Shown: positions 9,601 through 18,028 of the stretch, one piece after another
Numbering within the stretch: position 1 is the first letter of the stretch
Layout of the letters: each line of letters starts with the position of its first letter
NCBI RefSeq assembly: GCF_000802305.1
Contig: NZ_JTDK01000015.1
Span: forward strand, 1 to 64,000
From: Microbacterium mangrovi
GTDB lineage: Bacteria > Actinomycetota > Actinomycetes > Actinomycetales > Microbacteriaceae
Length of the DNA stretch: 64,000 bases
Reading direction: 5' to 3'
Program-made: the position numbers and the translations under genes
The notes under the pieces: model-generated
The model's database searches: none
Told to the model about the DNA's origin: nothing
Seen by the model: only the letters and a program-made list of their open reading frames with translations

Positions 9601-10937
9601 CGGCTGCTCCTCAGCAGGGTGCGTGCGAGCAGGGCGGCACCGTGGGCGGTGTCCTGTTCGCGGGTGGATACGGTGAGGTCGGGGAGCACGCGGCTGCGTG
9701 CGCGTCGGACGCTGGACATCCCGCTCCAGCCACCGGTGAGGGTCGTGGTGGTGGCAGGCGGGAGCTCTCGCTCGATGGCGTCGAGGAGGATGCGGATCTC
9801 GTCGTTGCTGTGGCGCAGCACGGCGCCGAACAGCTCCGCGGGGCTTACTCCGTCGCTGCGGATGTCGAGCGCCAGCACGCCGTCGTCGTTGCGGGCGCCG
9901 GAGGCGACGATGGCGCCGTCCGGCAGGACGCCCTCGAACGGCAGCGCCGACACTGCGGCGTCGAGCTCGTCGCGGCCGTCGCGGTCGCCGATGCCGGCCA
10001 GCTGGAGGGCCCGGCGCAGCAGGAGGCCGCTCTTGACGCCGGCGACGATGACGTGGCGGCCCGGAACGATGTGCCGCACCTCGTTGATGAGCTTCGCGGC
10101 GAGCCGGGCACGGGCCTCCGGCGGGAGCGGCGCGTCGGTGACGCGGAGGATCACCTCGGCGGTGCCCATCGAGACGTGGTACCGGCCGGGATGCAACGAC
10201 CCGAGAGCCTCGGCCGCGACGAGATGGTCGTGCCCGGCGACGGTGAGGGCCGCGCCGGCGAACGGGCCGGATGCGACGGCGGATGCCGTTCCCCAGGGCG
10301 AGCCCGCCCAGCGCAGCGGCGGCAGGAATGCGGCGGTGACGCCGAGCTCGTCGAGCGCGCGCTGCCACGGCTCGCCGGAGTTCTGGTCGAGCAGGCCGGT
10401 GCGGGAGGCCAGGGAGTACTCGGCGGCGACGTCGCCGCCGAGGTGGGCGGCGGCGAACTCGGGGATGCTCAGCCACCGATACCGCTCGAGGGGGACGCCG
10501 CGCCTGCGCTCGTGGGCGAGTTTGGCGAGCGACACCTGCGCGCCGAGGGGGAGTCCGGTGCGTCCGGGGAACTCGGCCCGCAGCTCGGCGGAGAACGCGG
10601 CGGCGTCGGCGGCGCCGCGGGGATCGAACCACGCGAACGCGGGGCCCGCGACCTCCCCGGCGTCGTCGACGAGGTAGCCGGTCTCACCCATCCCCGCGAT
10701 GCCGATCGCGGCGACGGTCGTCCCGTCCGGGAGCGCGGCCGCCGTGGTGGCGACGAGGCGATCGAGCGCCGTCCGGAGGGCTGGGGCATCCAACTCGGTC
10801 GTCCCGCCGGCGCCGCTGCGCCAGGGCGTGGCGACCTGCTCGCAGGCGACCTGCGTGCCGTCGCCGTCGACGACGAGCAGCTTCAGCGAGGTGCTGCCGA
10901 GGTCGATCCCGGCGGTCAGCGGCAGCGGTCGGGGCAT
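9597..10937 (-). CDS. FGGY-family carbohydrate kinase
   Basis: A 446-residue FGGY kinase that phosphorylates a sugar or polyol with ATP. The N-terminal phosphate-binding GIDLGSTSLKLL begins near residue 9; the middle has AGHDHLVAAEAL and the actin-like second phosphate region SMGTAEVI; the C-terminal TLTGGWSGM segment completes the fold. It is somewhat shorter than xylulokinase (about 480-500). The ATG at 10937 follows an AGAGGA ribosome site. Two operator copies (10988-11003, 11023-11038) lie between it and the divergent kinase-HAD gene. It is translationally coupled to the class I aldolase. The substrate is probably the ketose brought in by the CUT2 importer. Confidence 0.85.
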   Translation of the reverse strand: MPRPLPLTAGIDLGSTSLKLLVVDGDGTQVACEQVATPWRSGAGGTTELDAPALRTALDRLVATTAAALPDGTTVAAIGIAGMGETGYLVDDAGEVAGPAFAWFDPRGAADAAAFSAELRAEFPGRTGLPLGAQVSLAKLAHERRRGVPLERYRWLSIPEFAAAHLGGDVAAEYSLASRTGLLDQNSGEPWQRALDELGVTAAFLPPLRWAGSPWGTASAVASGPFAGAALTVAGHDHLVAAEALGSLHPGRYHVSMGTAEVILRVTDAPLPPEARARLAAKLINEVRHIVPGRHVIVAGVKSGLLLRRALQLAGIGDRDGRDELDAAVSALPFEGVLPDGAIVASGARNDDGVLALDIRSDGVSPAELFGAVLRHSNDEIRILLDAIERELPPATTTTLTGGWSGMSSVRRARSRVLPDLTVSTREQDTAHGAALLARTLLRSSR

Positions 10938-10987
10938 GTCCGGGCATCCTCTCGGCGGTGACAGGGCGCCACCTGCAAGAGGTGGGC

Positions 10988-11003
10988 GTGACACCGGTGA
11001 CAT
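10988..11003. promoter_or_regulatory. LacI-type operator, divergent promoter site 1
   Basis: GTGACACCGGTGACAT, the island operator in the opposite orientation, between the divergent FGGY kinase and kinase-HAD genes. It lies 51 bp upstream of the FGGY start. Confidence 0.75.
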
Positions 11004-11022
11004 GACGAAATCGAGAACCATC

Positions 11023-11055
11023 GTGACACCGGTGACATGAATCTTCCTCTATCGT
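11023..11055 (+). promoter_or_regulatory. LacI-type operator site 2 and leaderless promoter of the kinase-HAD gene
   Basis: The operator GTGACACCGGTGACAT occupies 11023-11038. Downstream, TATCGT (11050-11055) fits a TANNNT -10 box, which places the transcription start near 11062-11063, exactly at a GTG. This predicts a leaderless transcript repressed by LacI binding upstream of the -10. Confidence 0.6.
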
Positions 11056-11062
11056 GGGCGGT

Positions 11063-12265
11063 GTGCACGATTCCTGTCAAGTAGCTCCTCGGACGATCGC
11101 CGTCAGCGGCGAGGCCGGCAGCGGGAAGAGCACGCTCGGGCGGGCACTCGCCCTTCAGCTGCGGCTTCCCCTCGTCGATCTCGACAGCGTGACCACCCCC
11201 CTGCTGGACGCCCTGCCGCGCGACGGGCACTGGCTGTCGGGTCCGGATGCCGCGGTGATCCGCGACGGCCGGTACGCCGCGCTGCGCGCCGTCGCCCGCG
11301 ACGTCGTCGAGACGGCGGGCGGCGCGGTGCTGGTGGCGCCGTTCACCGCCGAACTCGAAGGCGGAGACGCCTGGGCGAAGCTGGACGCCCTGTGCGGTCC
11401 GGTGCAGCTGGTGCGGCTCGTCGGCGACCCGGCACTGTTCGCGGCCCGCCGCGCCGAGCGGGGGGAGGCGCGCGACGAGCACCGCCCGGCGCAACCGGAG
11501 CCCGTGATCGGGGTGCCGGTGATCGAGGTCGACGCCGATCTCAGCACGGCGCAGCAACTGGCGCGGCTGCTTCCGGCGCTGGGCGCGCGGGCGCCGTTCG
11601 ACGTCGGCGCGGCGCTGTTCGGCGAGCGGTTCGACGCGGTGCTGTGCGACCTGGACGGCTCCCTCGTCGACTCGACCGCGTCGGTCGCGCGCTCGTGGCG
11701 GCGGTGGGCCGACCACTACGGGGTCTCGGCCGAGGCGCTGCACGCGAACCACGGGCGTCCGGCCGACGTCCTCGTCGCCGCGCTCATCGACGACGAGGCG
11801 GCCCGGGCGGAGGCGCGCGAGCGCATCGAGCGGCTGGAGGTCGCCGACGCGGTCGGGCTGCCCGCCGTGCGCGGTGCCGCCGCCTTCTGGGCGTCGCTGC
11901 CCGAGCGGCAGCGCGCGATCGTCACGTCGGGAACCGTGGCGATCGCGACGGCCCGGCTCGCCGCGGCCGGCATGCAGCGCCCCGCCGTGTGGGTCACGGC
12001 GGAGGAAGTGATCCACGGAAAGCCTGATCCGGAGCCCTATCTCCGCGCCGCCGAGCGGCTCGGCGTCGATCCGCGGCGGTGCCTGGTCATCGAGGATGCC
12101 CAGGCCGGCATCGCCTCGGCGCGGGCCGCCGGATGCCACGTGCTCGCCGTCACCGGCACCGGTTCGCCCGCCGAACTGGCCGACGCCAGTCTCGTCGTGG
12201 ACGGCCTGGACCGGGTGCGCATCGAGGTCGATCCGGACGGACTGCGCCTGGTCGCCGTGCCGTGA
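11063..12265 (+). CDS. Fused P-loop kinase and HAD sugar phosphatase
   Basis: A 400-residue two-domain protein. The N-terminal half is a small P-loop kinase of the gluconate/shikimate kinase type, with GEAGSGKST about 16 residues in. The C-terminal half is a HAD phosphatase of the phosphoglucomutase/sugar-phosphatase subfamily: DLDGS with nucleophile and acid Asp near residues 196 and 198, Thr/Ser in TSG, Lys in GKPDP and the acidic EDAQAG. All catalytic residues are present in both. The GTG at 11063 fits a leaderless start; an in-frame GTG at 11054 lies inside the -10 box. Two operator copies precede it. A kinase and a phosphatase in one chain could trim or interconvert sugar phosphates. I know no named family for the pair. 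Confidence 0.75.
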   Translation: MHDSCQVAPRTIAVSGEAGSGKSTLGRALALQLRLPLVDLDSVTTPLLDALPRDGHWLSGPDAAVIRDGRYAALRAVARDVVETAGGAVLVAPFTAELEGGDAWAKLDALCGPVQLVRLVGDPALFAARRAERGEARDEHRPAQPEPVIGVPVIEVDADLSTAQQLARLLPALGARAPFDVGAALFGERFDAVLCDLDGSLVDSTASVARSWRRWADHYGVSAEALHANHGRPADVLVAALIDDEAARAEARERIERLEVADAVGLPAVRGAAAFWASLPERQRAIVTSGTVAIATARLAAAGMQRPAVWVTAEEVIHGKPDPEPYLRAAERLGVDPRRCLVIEDAQAGIASARAAGCHVLAVTGTGSPAELADASLVVDGLDRVRIEVDPDGLRLVAVP

Positions 12266-12351
12266 CCGGCATCCTTCGGCGGCCTCCTCGGCGCGGCTGA
12301 GGCGCGCCGATCGAGCGTTGATCGCTTTTCGATCACGACGGATGTCGAGGC

Positions 12352-12381
12352 TTGACACCGGTGACATGAGGCGCGTAACTT
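12352..12381 (+). promoter_or_regulatory. Promoter and LacI-type operator of the CUT2 importer operon
   Basis: A -35 TTGACA (12353-12358), 17-bp spacer and -10 TAACTT (12376-12381) form a near-consensus promoter. The operator TTGACACCGGTGACAT (12352-12367) covers the -35, so the repressor would block RNA polymerase directly. Confidence 0.8.
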
Positions 12382-12417
12382 GCTCACCACGACCACAGAA
12401 CCGCGAAGGAGCTGTTC

Positions 12418-13191
12418 ATGACCGATGAACGAGTGCCCGTCCTCGAAGCGAGAGGGCTGTCCCGGCAATTCGGGCATGTGCGTGCGCTCAACGAGGCGAA
12501 TTTCGACATCTACCCGGGTGAGGTGGTGTCGCTCATCGGCGACAACGGCGCCGGCAAGTCCACCCTGGTGAAGGCGCTCTCGGGCAGTCTCGCGGTGGAC
12601 AGCGGGACCATCCGGTTCGACGGTCAGCAGGTCGACATGTCGACGCCGTCGGCGGTGAGCGCCCTCGGCATCGAGACCGTCTACCAGGACCTGGCGCTCG
12701 CTCCGCACCTCGACCCGGTGCAGAACATGTACCTCGGTCGTGAGCTCAAGGCATCCGGTCTCGCCGGCGCCCTCGGGTTCATGGACAACAAGGAGATGCG
12801 CAAGCGCTCGAAGGCCGCCTTCGACGACCTCGGCGCCACGGTCCGGTCGCTGTCGGCCGAGGTGGGCGCGATGTCCGGCGGCCAGCGTCAGGCGATCGCG
12901 ATCGCCCGCGCCGTGCACTGGGCCAGCCGCCTCGTGTTCCTCGACGAGCCGACCGCCGCGCTCGGCGTGCGCCAGACGAAGAATGTTCTGGACACCATCC
13001 GCCGGGTCAGCGACAAGGGCATCGCCGTCGTGTTCATCAGCCACTCGATGCCGCACGTGATGGAGGTCTCCGACCGCATCCAGGTGCTGCGCCTGGGCAC
13101 CCGGGTCGCGACCCTCGACGCCAAGGACACGAACATGGAGGAGCTCGTCGGCCTCATGACCGGTGCGATCGTCAAGGAGGACAACGCATGA
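12418..13191 (+). CDS. Sugar ABC importer ATP-binding protein (CUT2, single domain)
   Basis: A 257-residue ATPase that powers sugar import. The Walker A GDNGAGKST is at 41-49, the signature MSGGQRQ near 158, Walker B LVFLDEPTAALG near 179 and the switch His in ISHSMPH. Most CUT2 importers (RbsA type) fuse two ATPase domains of about 500 residues; this one is a single domain, as in the fructose transporter FrcA, so it probably works as a homodimer. A strong AAGGAG ribosome site precedes the ATG. Its stop overlaps the permease start. It heads a LacI-controlled operon. Confidence 0.92.
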   Translation: MTDERVPVLEARGLSRQFGHVRALNEANFDIYPGEVVSLIGDNGAGKSTLVKALSGSLAVDSGTIRFDGQQVDMSTPSAVSALGIETVYQDLALAPHLDPVQNMYLGRELKASGLAGALGFMDNKEMRKRSKAAFDDLGATVRSLSAEVGAMSGGQRQAIAIARAVHWASRLVFLDEPTAALGVRQTKNVLDTIRRVSDKGIAVVFISHSMPHVMEVSDRIQVLRLGTRVATLDAKDTNMEELVGLMTGAIVKEDNA

Positions 13192-14270
13192 TCGATCCCG
13201 CCCCCCGCACCGAGACTGTCGCGATCGGCACCATCGACGAGCCGAACGCGCCGTGGTGGAAGAAGATCTTCGGCGCCCAGGCGTTCCAGATCTTCCTGAT
13301 CCTGCTCGTCATCATCGCGGTCTTCGCGGTGCTCGCGCCGTCGACCTTCGCCCAGTGGTCGAACTTCCGCCTGATCATGCAGAACGCGTCGATCCTCGCC
13401 GTGCTCGGCGTCGGGATGACGTTCGTCATCGTCACCGCCGGCATCGACCTGTCCATCGGATCCGTGCTCGTCTTCTCCGGCGTCGTCTCGGCCATGGTGA
13501 TGCGCTCGATGGGCGGCCAGGGCTGGGGCACCGCGATCGTCGGCATCGTCGTCGCGATCATCTGCGGCATCTTCTGGGGCTGGGTCAACGGCGTCCTCGT
13601 CGCCAAGGCCAAGATCCCGCCGCTCATCGTGACGCTCGGCACGTTCGGCGCCACCCTCGGGTTCGCGCAGATCCTCACCGGCGGCGTCGACATCAGCGCC
13701 GTCCCGCTGGTGCTCACCACCTCGATCGGCTACGGCAACGTGTTCGGGTCGCTGCCGGTGATCGTCGTCATCGCGGCGGTCGTCGTGGTGATCGGCGCGA
13801 TCATGCTCGCCTACACGAAGTTCGGCCTCTACACCCGGGCCGTCGGCTCGAGCGAAGAGGCGGCGCGCCGGGTCGGCGTCAAGGTCGACCGCCAGCTCAT
13901 CTACGTCTACACGATGACCGGCGCGCTGGCCGGCTTCGCCGGCATCCTCTCGCTCTCGCAGTTCGCCACCACGGCGATCGCCGGTCAGTCGCTGACCAAC
14001 CTGAACGTCATCGCGGCGGTCGTCATCGGCGGGACATCCCTGTTCGGCGGCTACGGCACGATCATCGGCACGGTCGTGGGCCTGTTCATCCCCGCCGTGC
14101 TGCAGAACGGCTTCGTGATCACCGGCGTCCAGCCGTACTGGCAGCAGGTCGCCGTCGGCGCCGTGCTGATCGTCGCGGTCTACGCCGACCAGCTCCGCCG
14201 CTCCGCCGCCGCCCGTGGCGCCAGCGGAGGCCTCTGGAAGAAGCTCCTGTTCCGCAGAACCGGCAGCTGA
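13188..14270 (+). CDS. Sugar ABC importer permease (CUT2, RbsC-like)
   Basis: A 360-residue integral membrane permease of the RbsC/FrcC family with about ten hydrophobic segments starting near residue 35. The family stretch VGMTFVIVTAGIDLSIGS (about 77-94) and the C-terminal VVIGGTSLFGGYGT loop, which contacts the ATPase, are both present. Its ATG overlaps the stop of the ATPase gene. It forms the membrane channel with the single-domain ATPase and receives sugar from the downstream lipoprotein. Substrate is unknown; fructose or another ketose or polyol fits the surrounding enzymes. Confidence 0.93.
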   Translation: MIDPAPRTETVAIGTIDEPNAPWWKKIFGAQAFQIFLILLVIIAVFAVLAPSTFAQWSNFRLIMQNASILAVLGVGMTFVIVTAGIDLSIGSVLVFSGVVSAMVMRSMGGQGWGTAIVGIVVAIICGIFWGWVNGVLVAKAKIPPLIVTLGTFGATLGFAQILTGGVDISAVPLVLTTSIGYGNVFGSLPVIVVIAAVVVVIGAIMLAYTKFGLYTRAVGSSEEAARRVGVKVDRQLIYVYTMTGALAGFAGILSLSQFATTAIAGQSLTNLNVIAAVVIGGTSLFGGYGTIIGTVVGLFIPAVLQNGFVITGVQPYWQQVAVGAVLIVAVYADQLRRSAAARGASGGLWKKLLFRRTGS

Positions 14271-14326
14271 CTCCGCCCGAACCCAAACCGCAATCACACC
14301 ACCCACCAGAGAAACGGAACAACACG

Positions 14327-15322
14327 ATGAAGTGGAACAAAGCAGCCCTCGGTGTCCTCGCCGTCGGTGCCGCAGCGACCCTGGCCCTCGCCGGATGCTC
14401 GAGCTCGGGCGGCGGCGACACGTCGGCCGGCTCGGGCGGCAGCAAGGCCTACAAGCTCGCGTTCGTCCAGGGCGTCGCGGGCGACCAGTTCTACATCACC
14501 ATGCAGTGCGGCATCCAGGATGCCGCCAAGGCGGCCGGTGCCACGGTCACGACCCAGGGTCCGCAGAAGTTCGACCCGACCCTGCAGAAGCCGATCGTCG
14601 ACTCGGTCGTCGCGTCGCACCCCGACGCGCTGCTGGTCGCCCCGACCGACGCGACCGCCATGCAGGCGCCGATCGCTGCGGCGAAGGCAGCCGGCATCAA
14701 GGTCATCCTCGTGGACACCACGCTGAGCGACCCGTCGGTCGCGGAGTCACAGATCTCGTCCGACAACAAGGCCGGCGGCGCTGCGGCGTTCAAGGCGATC
14801 CAGCAGGCGCACCCGGACGGCGGCAAGGTGCTCGTCGTCTCGGTCGACCCCGGCATCACCACCACCGACCAGCGCGAGCAGGGCTTCAAGGCGGCCGCCG
14901 CCGCGGACCCGAAGTTCCAGTACCTCGGCGTGCAGTACAGCCACAACCAGCCGGCCACGGCCGCGCAGATCGTGACCGCCGCGCTGGCCAAGGACCCGGA
15001 CATCGTGGGCATCTTCGCGGCCAACCTGTTCGCGGCGCAGGGCTCGGCCACCGGCATCCAGCAGGCGGGCAAGAAGGGCATCACGCTGGTCGGATTCGAC
15101 GCCGGCCCCGACCAGATGAACCAGCTGAAGGAGGGCCAGGTCCAGGCGCTCATCGCCCAGCAGCCGGGCACCATCGGCAAGGACGGCGTGGAGCAGGCCC
15201 TCAACGCTCTGCAGGGCAAGACGGTCACCCCGAAGATCACGACGGGCTTCACCATCATCACCAAGGACAACATGGACTCCGCCGAGGGCAAGGACGCGGC
15301 GTACAAGTCCTCCTGCAACTGA
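14327..15322 (+). CDS. Sugar-binding lipoprotein of the CUT2 importer
   Basis: A 331-residue periplasmic-binding-protein-like lipoprotein of the RbsB type. A Lys/Arg-poor signal peptide ends in the lipobox LAGC (Cys near residue 25), followed by a Ser/Gly-rich linker and the substrate-binding fold beginning at KLAFVQGVAGDQFY. The ATG at 14327 is chosen because the signal peptide starts there; the open frame upstream overlaps the permease gene. It sits 56 bp after the permease and is followed by a strong hairpin terminator. It captures the sugar outside the cell. Confidence 0.93.
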   Translation: MKWNKAALGVLAVGAAATLALAGCSSSGGGDTSAGSGGSKAYKLAFVQGVAGDQFYITMQCGIQDAAKAAGATVTTQGPQKFDPTLQKPIVDSVVASHPDALLVAPTDATAMQAPIAAAKAAGIKVILVDTTLSDPSVAESQISSDNKAGGAAAFKAIQQAHPDGGKVLVVSVDPGITTTDQREQGFKAAAAADPKFQYLGVQYSHNQPATAAQIVTAALAKDPDIVGIFAANLFAAQGSATGIQQAGKKGITLVGFDAGPDQMNQLKEGQVQALIAQQPGTIGKDGVEQALNALQGKTVTPKITTGFTIITKDNMDSAEGKDAAYKSSCN

Positions 15323-15348
15323 TCACCCGACAGGACTGATCGAACCGT

Positions 15349-15390
15349 CGTCGCCCGCGGGTGCAGCAGCGCCCGCGGGCGACGCATTTC
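15349..15390 (+). terminator. Terminator after the CUT2 importer operon
   Basis: A perfect 13-bp stem (15349-15361 with 15372-15384), 10-base loop, followed by a T-rich run CATTTCCTCTTCC. It lies 27 bp after the binding-protein stop and separates the importer from the dehydrogenase gene. Confidence 0.8.
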
Positions 15391-15418
15391 CTCTTCCCGA
15401 TCCCCGATTGGAATCGTC

Positions 15419-16846
15419 GTGACCGAGTTCACCGTCCCCTACGATCGCGCAGCCGTCGCTCCGGCGATCGTGCACTTCGGCGTCGGCGGTTTCCACCGCG
15501 CCCACGAGGCGATGTACCTCGACCGCCTGCTGCGCGCCGGCGGCACCGAGTGGGGGATCTGCGGTGTGGGCGTGCGCCCGGAGGATGCCGCGATGCGCGA
15601 CGCGCTCGCCGCGCAGGACGGCTCGTACACGCTCGTCACCGTCGCGCCCGACGCGACGGAGGAGGCGCAGACGATCGGATCGATCGTCACCTACCTCTTC
15701 GCCCCGGACGATCCGGAGGCTGTCTCGCGGCAGCTCGCGTCGCCGTCCACGCGGATCGTCTCGCTGACGATCACCGAGGGCGGCTACGAGGTGTCGGACG
15801 CCACCGGTGAGTTCGCCCCGACGGATGCCGCGACCCTCGCCGACCTCGACGCCCCGGATGCCCCGCGGCGCAGCGTGCTCGGATTCCTGGTGCGCGCGCT
15901 CGCCGAGCGTCGCGCCGCCGGAACGGTTCCGTTCACGGTCATGTCGTGCGACAACATCCCCGGCAACGGCCAGATCGCGAAGGTCGCCGTCGTCGGCTTC
16001 GCCGCCCGCCTCGACCCGGGCCTCGCCGCCTGGATCGACCGCGAGGTCGCGTTCCCGAACTCGATGGTCGATCGCATCACGCCCGCCACGACCGACGCCG
16101 TCCGCGCCGAGATCGAGGCAGCGTTCGGCATCCGCGACCGCTGGCCGGTGCGTTCCGAATCGTTCGCGCAGTGGGTGCTGGAGGACGCCTTCACCGCCGG
16201 CCGACCGCCGCTGGAAGACGTCGGCGTCCAGCTCGTGCCGGACGTCGTGCCGTACGAGCTGATGAAGCTGCGGATGCTGAACGCCTCGCACCAGGTGATG
16301 AGCCACGTCGGCATCCTCGCCGGCCTCACCACCGTCGACGAGGCGTGCGGTGATCCGCAGCTCGGCGCATTCGTGCGCGACTACATGACGCGCGAGGCGA
16401 TCCCGACGCTGCCCCCGGTGCCCGGGATCGATCTGGAGCGGTACCGCGACCAGCTGCTGGAGCGCTTCGGCAGCGCCGCGGTGCGCGACACCCTCGCCCG
16501 GCAGATCGTAGATGCCTCCGACCGCATCCCCAAGTTCCTCCTCCCGGTCATCCGCGCACAGCTCGCCGCCGGAGGCGACATCCGCCGCGCCGTGCTGGTG
16601 CTCGCGGCCTGGAGCATCTGCCTCGATCCCGCAGCGCCCCCCGCGGTGCCGCCGGTGGATCGGCGCCTCGCCGAGCTGCGGGCCGCTGCCGTCGCCGAGG
16701 CGGCCGACCCGGGGTCGTTCCTCGACCTGGACCTCTTCGGCGGCCTCGGTCAGGACGCCCGCCTGCGGTCGGCATTCGTCGCCGCCCGCGCCGCCCTCCG
16801 CGAGCGCGGCCCCCGCGCGGTGCTCACCGACCTCGTCGGGGGCTGA
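15419..16846 (+). CDS. Mannitol dehydrogenase-family polyol 2-dehydrogenase
   Basis: A 475-residue long-chain polyol dehydrogenase, close to the usual 490. The NAD-binding start VHFGVGGFHRAHEA (about 17-30), SCDNIPGNG in the middle and the KLRMLNASHQVM helix in the catalytic domain are family signatures. It oxidises a polyol such as mannitol, arabinitol or altritol to the ketose with NAD+. It uses a GTG start with only a weak ribosome site. It follows the terminator of the ABC operon, so it may have its own promoter, yet its ketose product would suit the FGGY kinase. Substrate not determined. Confidence 0.88.
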   Translation: MTEFTVPYDRAAVAPAIVHFGVGGFHRAHEAMYLDRLLRAGGTEWGICGVGVRPEDAAMRDALAAQDGSYTLVTVAPDATEEAQTIGSIVTYLFAPDDPEAVSRQLASPSTRIVSLTITEGGYEVSDATGEFAPTDAATLADLDAPDAPRRSVLGFLVRALAERRAAGTVPFTVMSCDNIPGNGQIAKVAVVGFAARLDPGLAAWIDREVAFPNSMVDRITPATTDAVRAEIEAAFGIRDRWPVRSESFAQWVLEDAFTAGRPPLEDVGVQLVPDVVPYELMKLRMLNASHQVMSHVGILAGLTTVDEACGDPQLGAFVRDYMTREAIPTLPPVPGIDLERYRDQLLERFGSAAVRDTLARQIVDASDRIPKFLLPVIRAQLAAGGDIRRAVLVLAAWSICLDPAAPPAVPPVDRRLAELRAAAVAEAADPGSFLDLDLFGGLGQDARLRSAFVAARAALRERGPRAVLTDLVGG

Positions 16847-16860
16847 CGCCGGCCGCTCGC

Positions 16861-16915
16861 CGCGCTCCCGCGCCGCGCGCTCCCGCGCCGCGCGCTCCCG
16901 CGCCGCGCGCTCCCG
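16861..16915. repeat. 15-bp GC-only tandem repeat
   Basis: CGCGCTCCCGCGCCG is repeated perfectly at 16861-16875, 16876-16890 and 16891-16905, with a partial fourth copy to 16915. It runs straight into the hairpin repeat at 16913. It is non-coding, between two convergent genes. Confidence 0.9.
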
Positions 16916-16958
16916 CTGTCCTGTTTCGCAGCGATTCGTGCCGTTCAGGACAGCGGAA
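16913..16958. repeat. Intergenic hairpin repeat, copy 1
   Basis: An 11-bp perfect inverted repeat (16913-16923 with 16946-16956) enclosing a 22-base loop. The whole element recurs at 23036-23083 with one difference in the loop. Both copies sit between convergent genes, so a bidirectional terminator is plausible. Confidence 0.85.
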
Positions 16959-16961
16959 CAG

Positions 16962-17966
16962 TCAGGGTGCCGCGGGGCTTTCGTCGTGCTGTCCGCACGA
17001 CTCGCGAACCACCAGATCGAAGGCTGCCGTCTCGTACACCGGCAGATTCGCCGCGTCGCCGGTGAGGAGGTGCACCACGCGCTCCGCGATTTCCGGGATC
17101 GGTTGTCGGATGGTGGTGAGCGGGGGATACGAATACGCAGAGTGTTCGGTGCCGTCGAAGCCGGTCACGGCGACGTCGTCGGGAACACGCAAACCGAGGC
17201 GGTGGCAGGCGAAGAGGACGCCGTACGCCTGCTCATCCGTCGAGCAATAGACCGCTCGGGGGCGGTCCGGGCGCGCGAGGATGTCCAGCGCAACCTGGGC
17301 TGAGTGGGCACGCGAGATCTGGCTGTTGTAGATCGTCGCGGCGACTTCGGGGTGTTCGCTGAGCGCCAGTTCGAAGCCTTCCCGGTGCTGTCGCGAACCG
17401 GCGGAATCGCTCGGGCCGTTGAACATGGCGATCGTCCGGTAGCCGTGGTCCAGGAGGTGCCGAGTGGCCGCGCCGGCCGCGGCCTTATAGTCGATGGAGA
17501 TCGTCGAAACGCCCTCGCGCGCCGCGAGCGGGTGCAGAGCGATGACCGGGATCGCGGCTTCCGCGAAGGGGGCGACGTCCGGGTCGTCGGCGAGAGAGAC
17601 GAGGACGACGGAGTCCACGCGCCGCTGGACGAACGCCGCGACATGGGACTGCTCGCGCTCCGGGTTCAGTCCGGAGTCCCCGATCAGAAGCAGGTTCCCC
17701 CGTGCGGCGGCAGCCTCTTCGAGTGCGCGGGCGAGTTCACCGAAGAAGCGATTCGCGATGTCCGGGACGATGAGTCCGATCGAGCGGGTCTTGCCGAAAC
17801 TCAGGGCGCGTGCGAGCGCGTTGGGGTGGTAGTTCAGCTCGGCTGCGGCTCGGAGGACCTTTTCGCGGGTTTCCGGGGCGACGTTGCGGGGCCCGTCGTT
17901 GAACACGTAGCTCACCACTGCCGTTGACGTGCCGGCGCGCGCCGCGACCTCTCGGGCAGTTGCCAC
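16962..17966 (-). CDS. LacI-family regulator of the nucleoside/ribose operon
   Basis: A 334-residue LacI/GalR repressor. The helix-turn-helix VAARAGTSTAVVSYVFN (about 7-23) and hinge NALARAL are followed by the effector domain from IGLIVPDIANRFF. The start is GTG with an AGGAGG ribosome site. An operator-like CTAACCGCTTAG (17976-17987) partly overlaps that ribosome site, and related half-sites lie at the start of the divergent CUT1 operon (18062-18086), so it likely represses both itself and that operon. The ligand is probably ribose or a nucleoside, inferred from the operon content. Confidence 0.92.
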   Translation of the reverse strand: MATAREVAARAGTSTAVVSYVFNDGPRNVAPETREKVLRAAAELNYHPNALARALSFGKTRSIGLIVPDIANRFFGELARALEEAAAARGNLLLIGDSGLNPEREQSHVAAFVQRRVDSVVLVSLADDPDVAPFAEAAIPVIALHPLAAREGVSTISIDYKAAAGAATRHLLDHGYRTIAMFNGPSDSAGSRQHREGFELALSEHPEVAATIYNSQISRAHSAQVALDILARPDRPRAVYCSTDEQAYGVLFACHRLGLRVPDDVAVTGFDGTEHSAYSYPPLTTIRQPIPEIAERVVHLLTGDAANLPVYETAAFDLVVRESCGQHDESPAAP

Positions 17967-17975
17967 CGTCGCCTC

Positions 17976-17987
17976 CTAACCGCTTAG
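17976..17987. promoter_or_regulatory. Operator-like palindrome before the second LacI gene
   Basis: CTAACCGCTTAG fits the palindrome CTAAnCGnTTAG. It begins 9 bp upstream of the GTG and overlaps the ribosome site, consistent with autoregulation. Confidence 0.6.
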
Positions 17988-18028
17988 ATCCGGGCTCAGG
18001 CTATCAGCAGTCTCCCCGGAACTTCCGC

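Noticed and set aside
16861..16958. CRISPR-like or phage attachment array
   Set aside because: The 15-bp units have no spacers and the following element is a simple hairpin; no cas or integrase gene is nearby.
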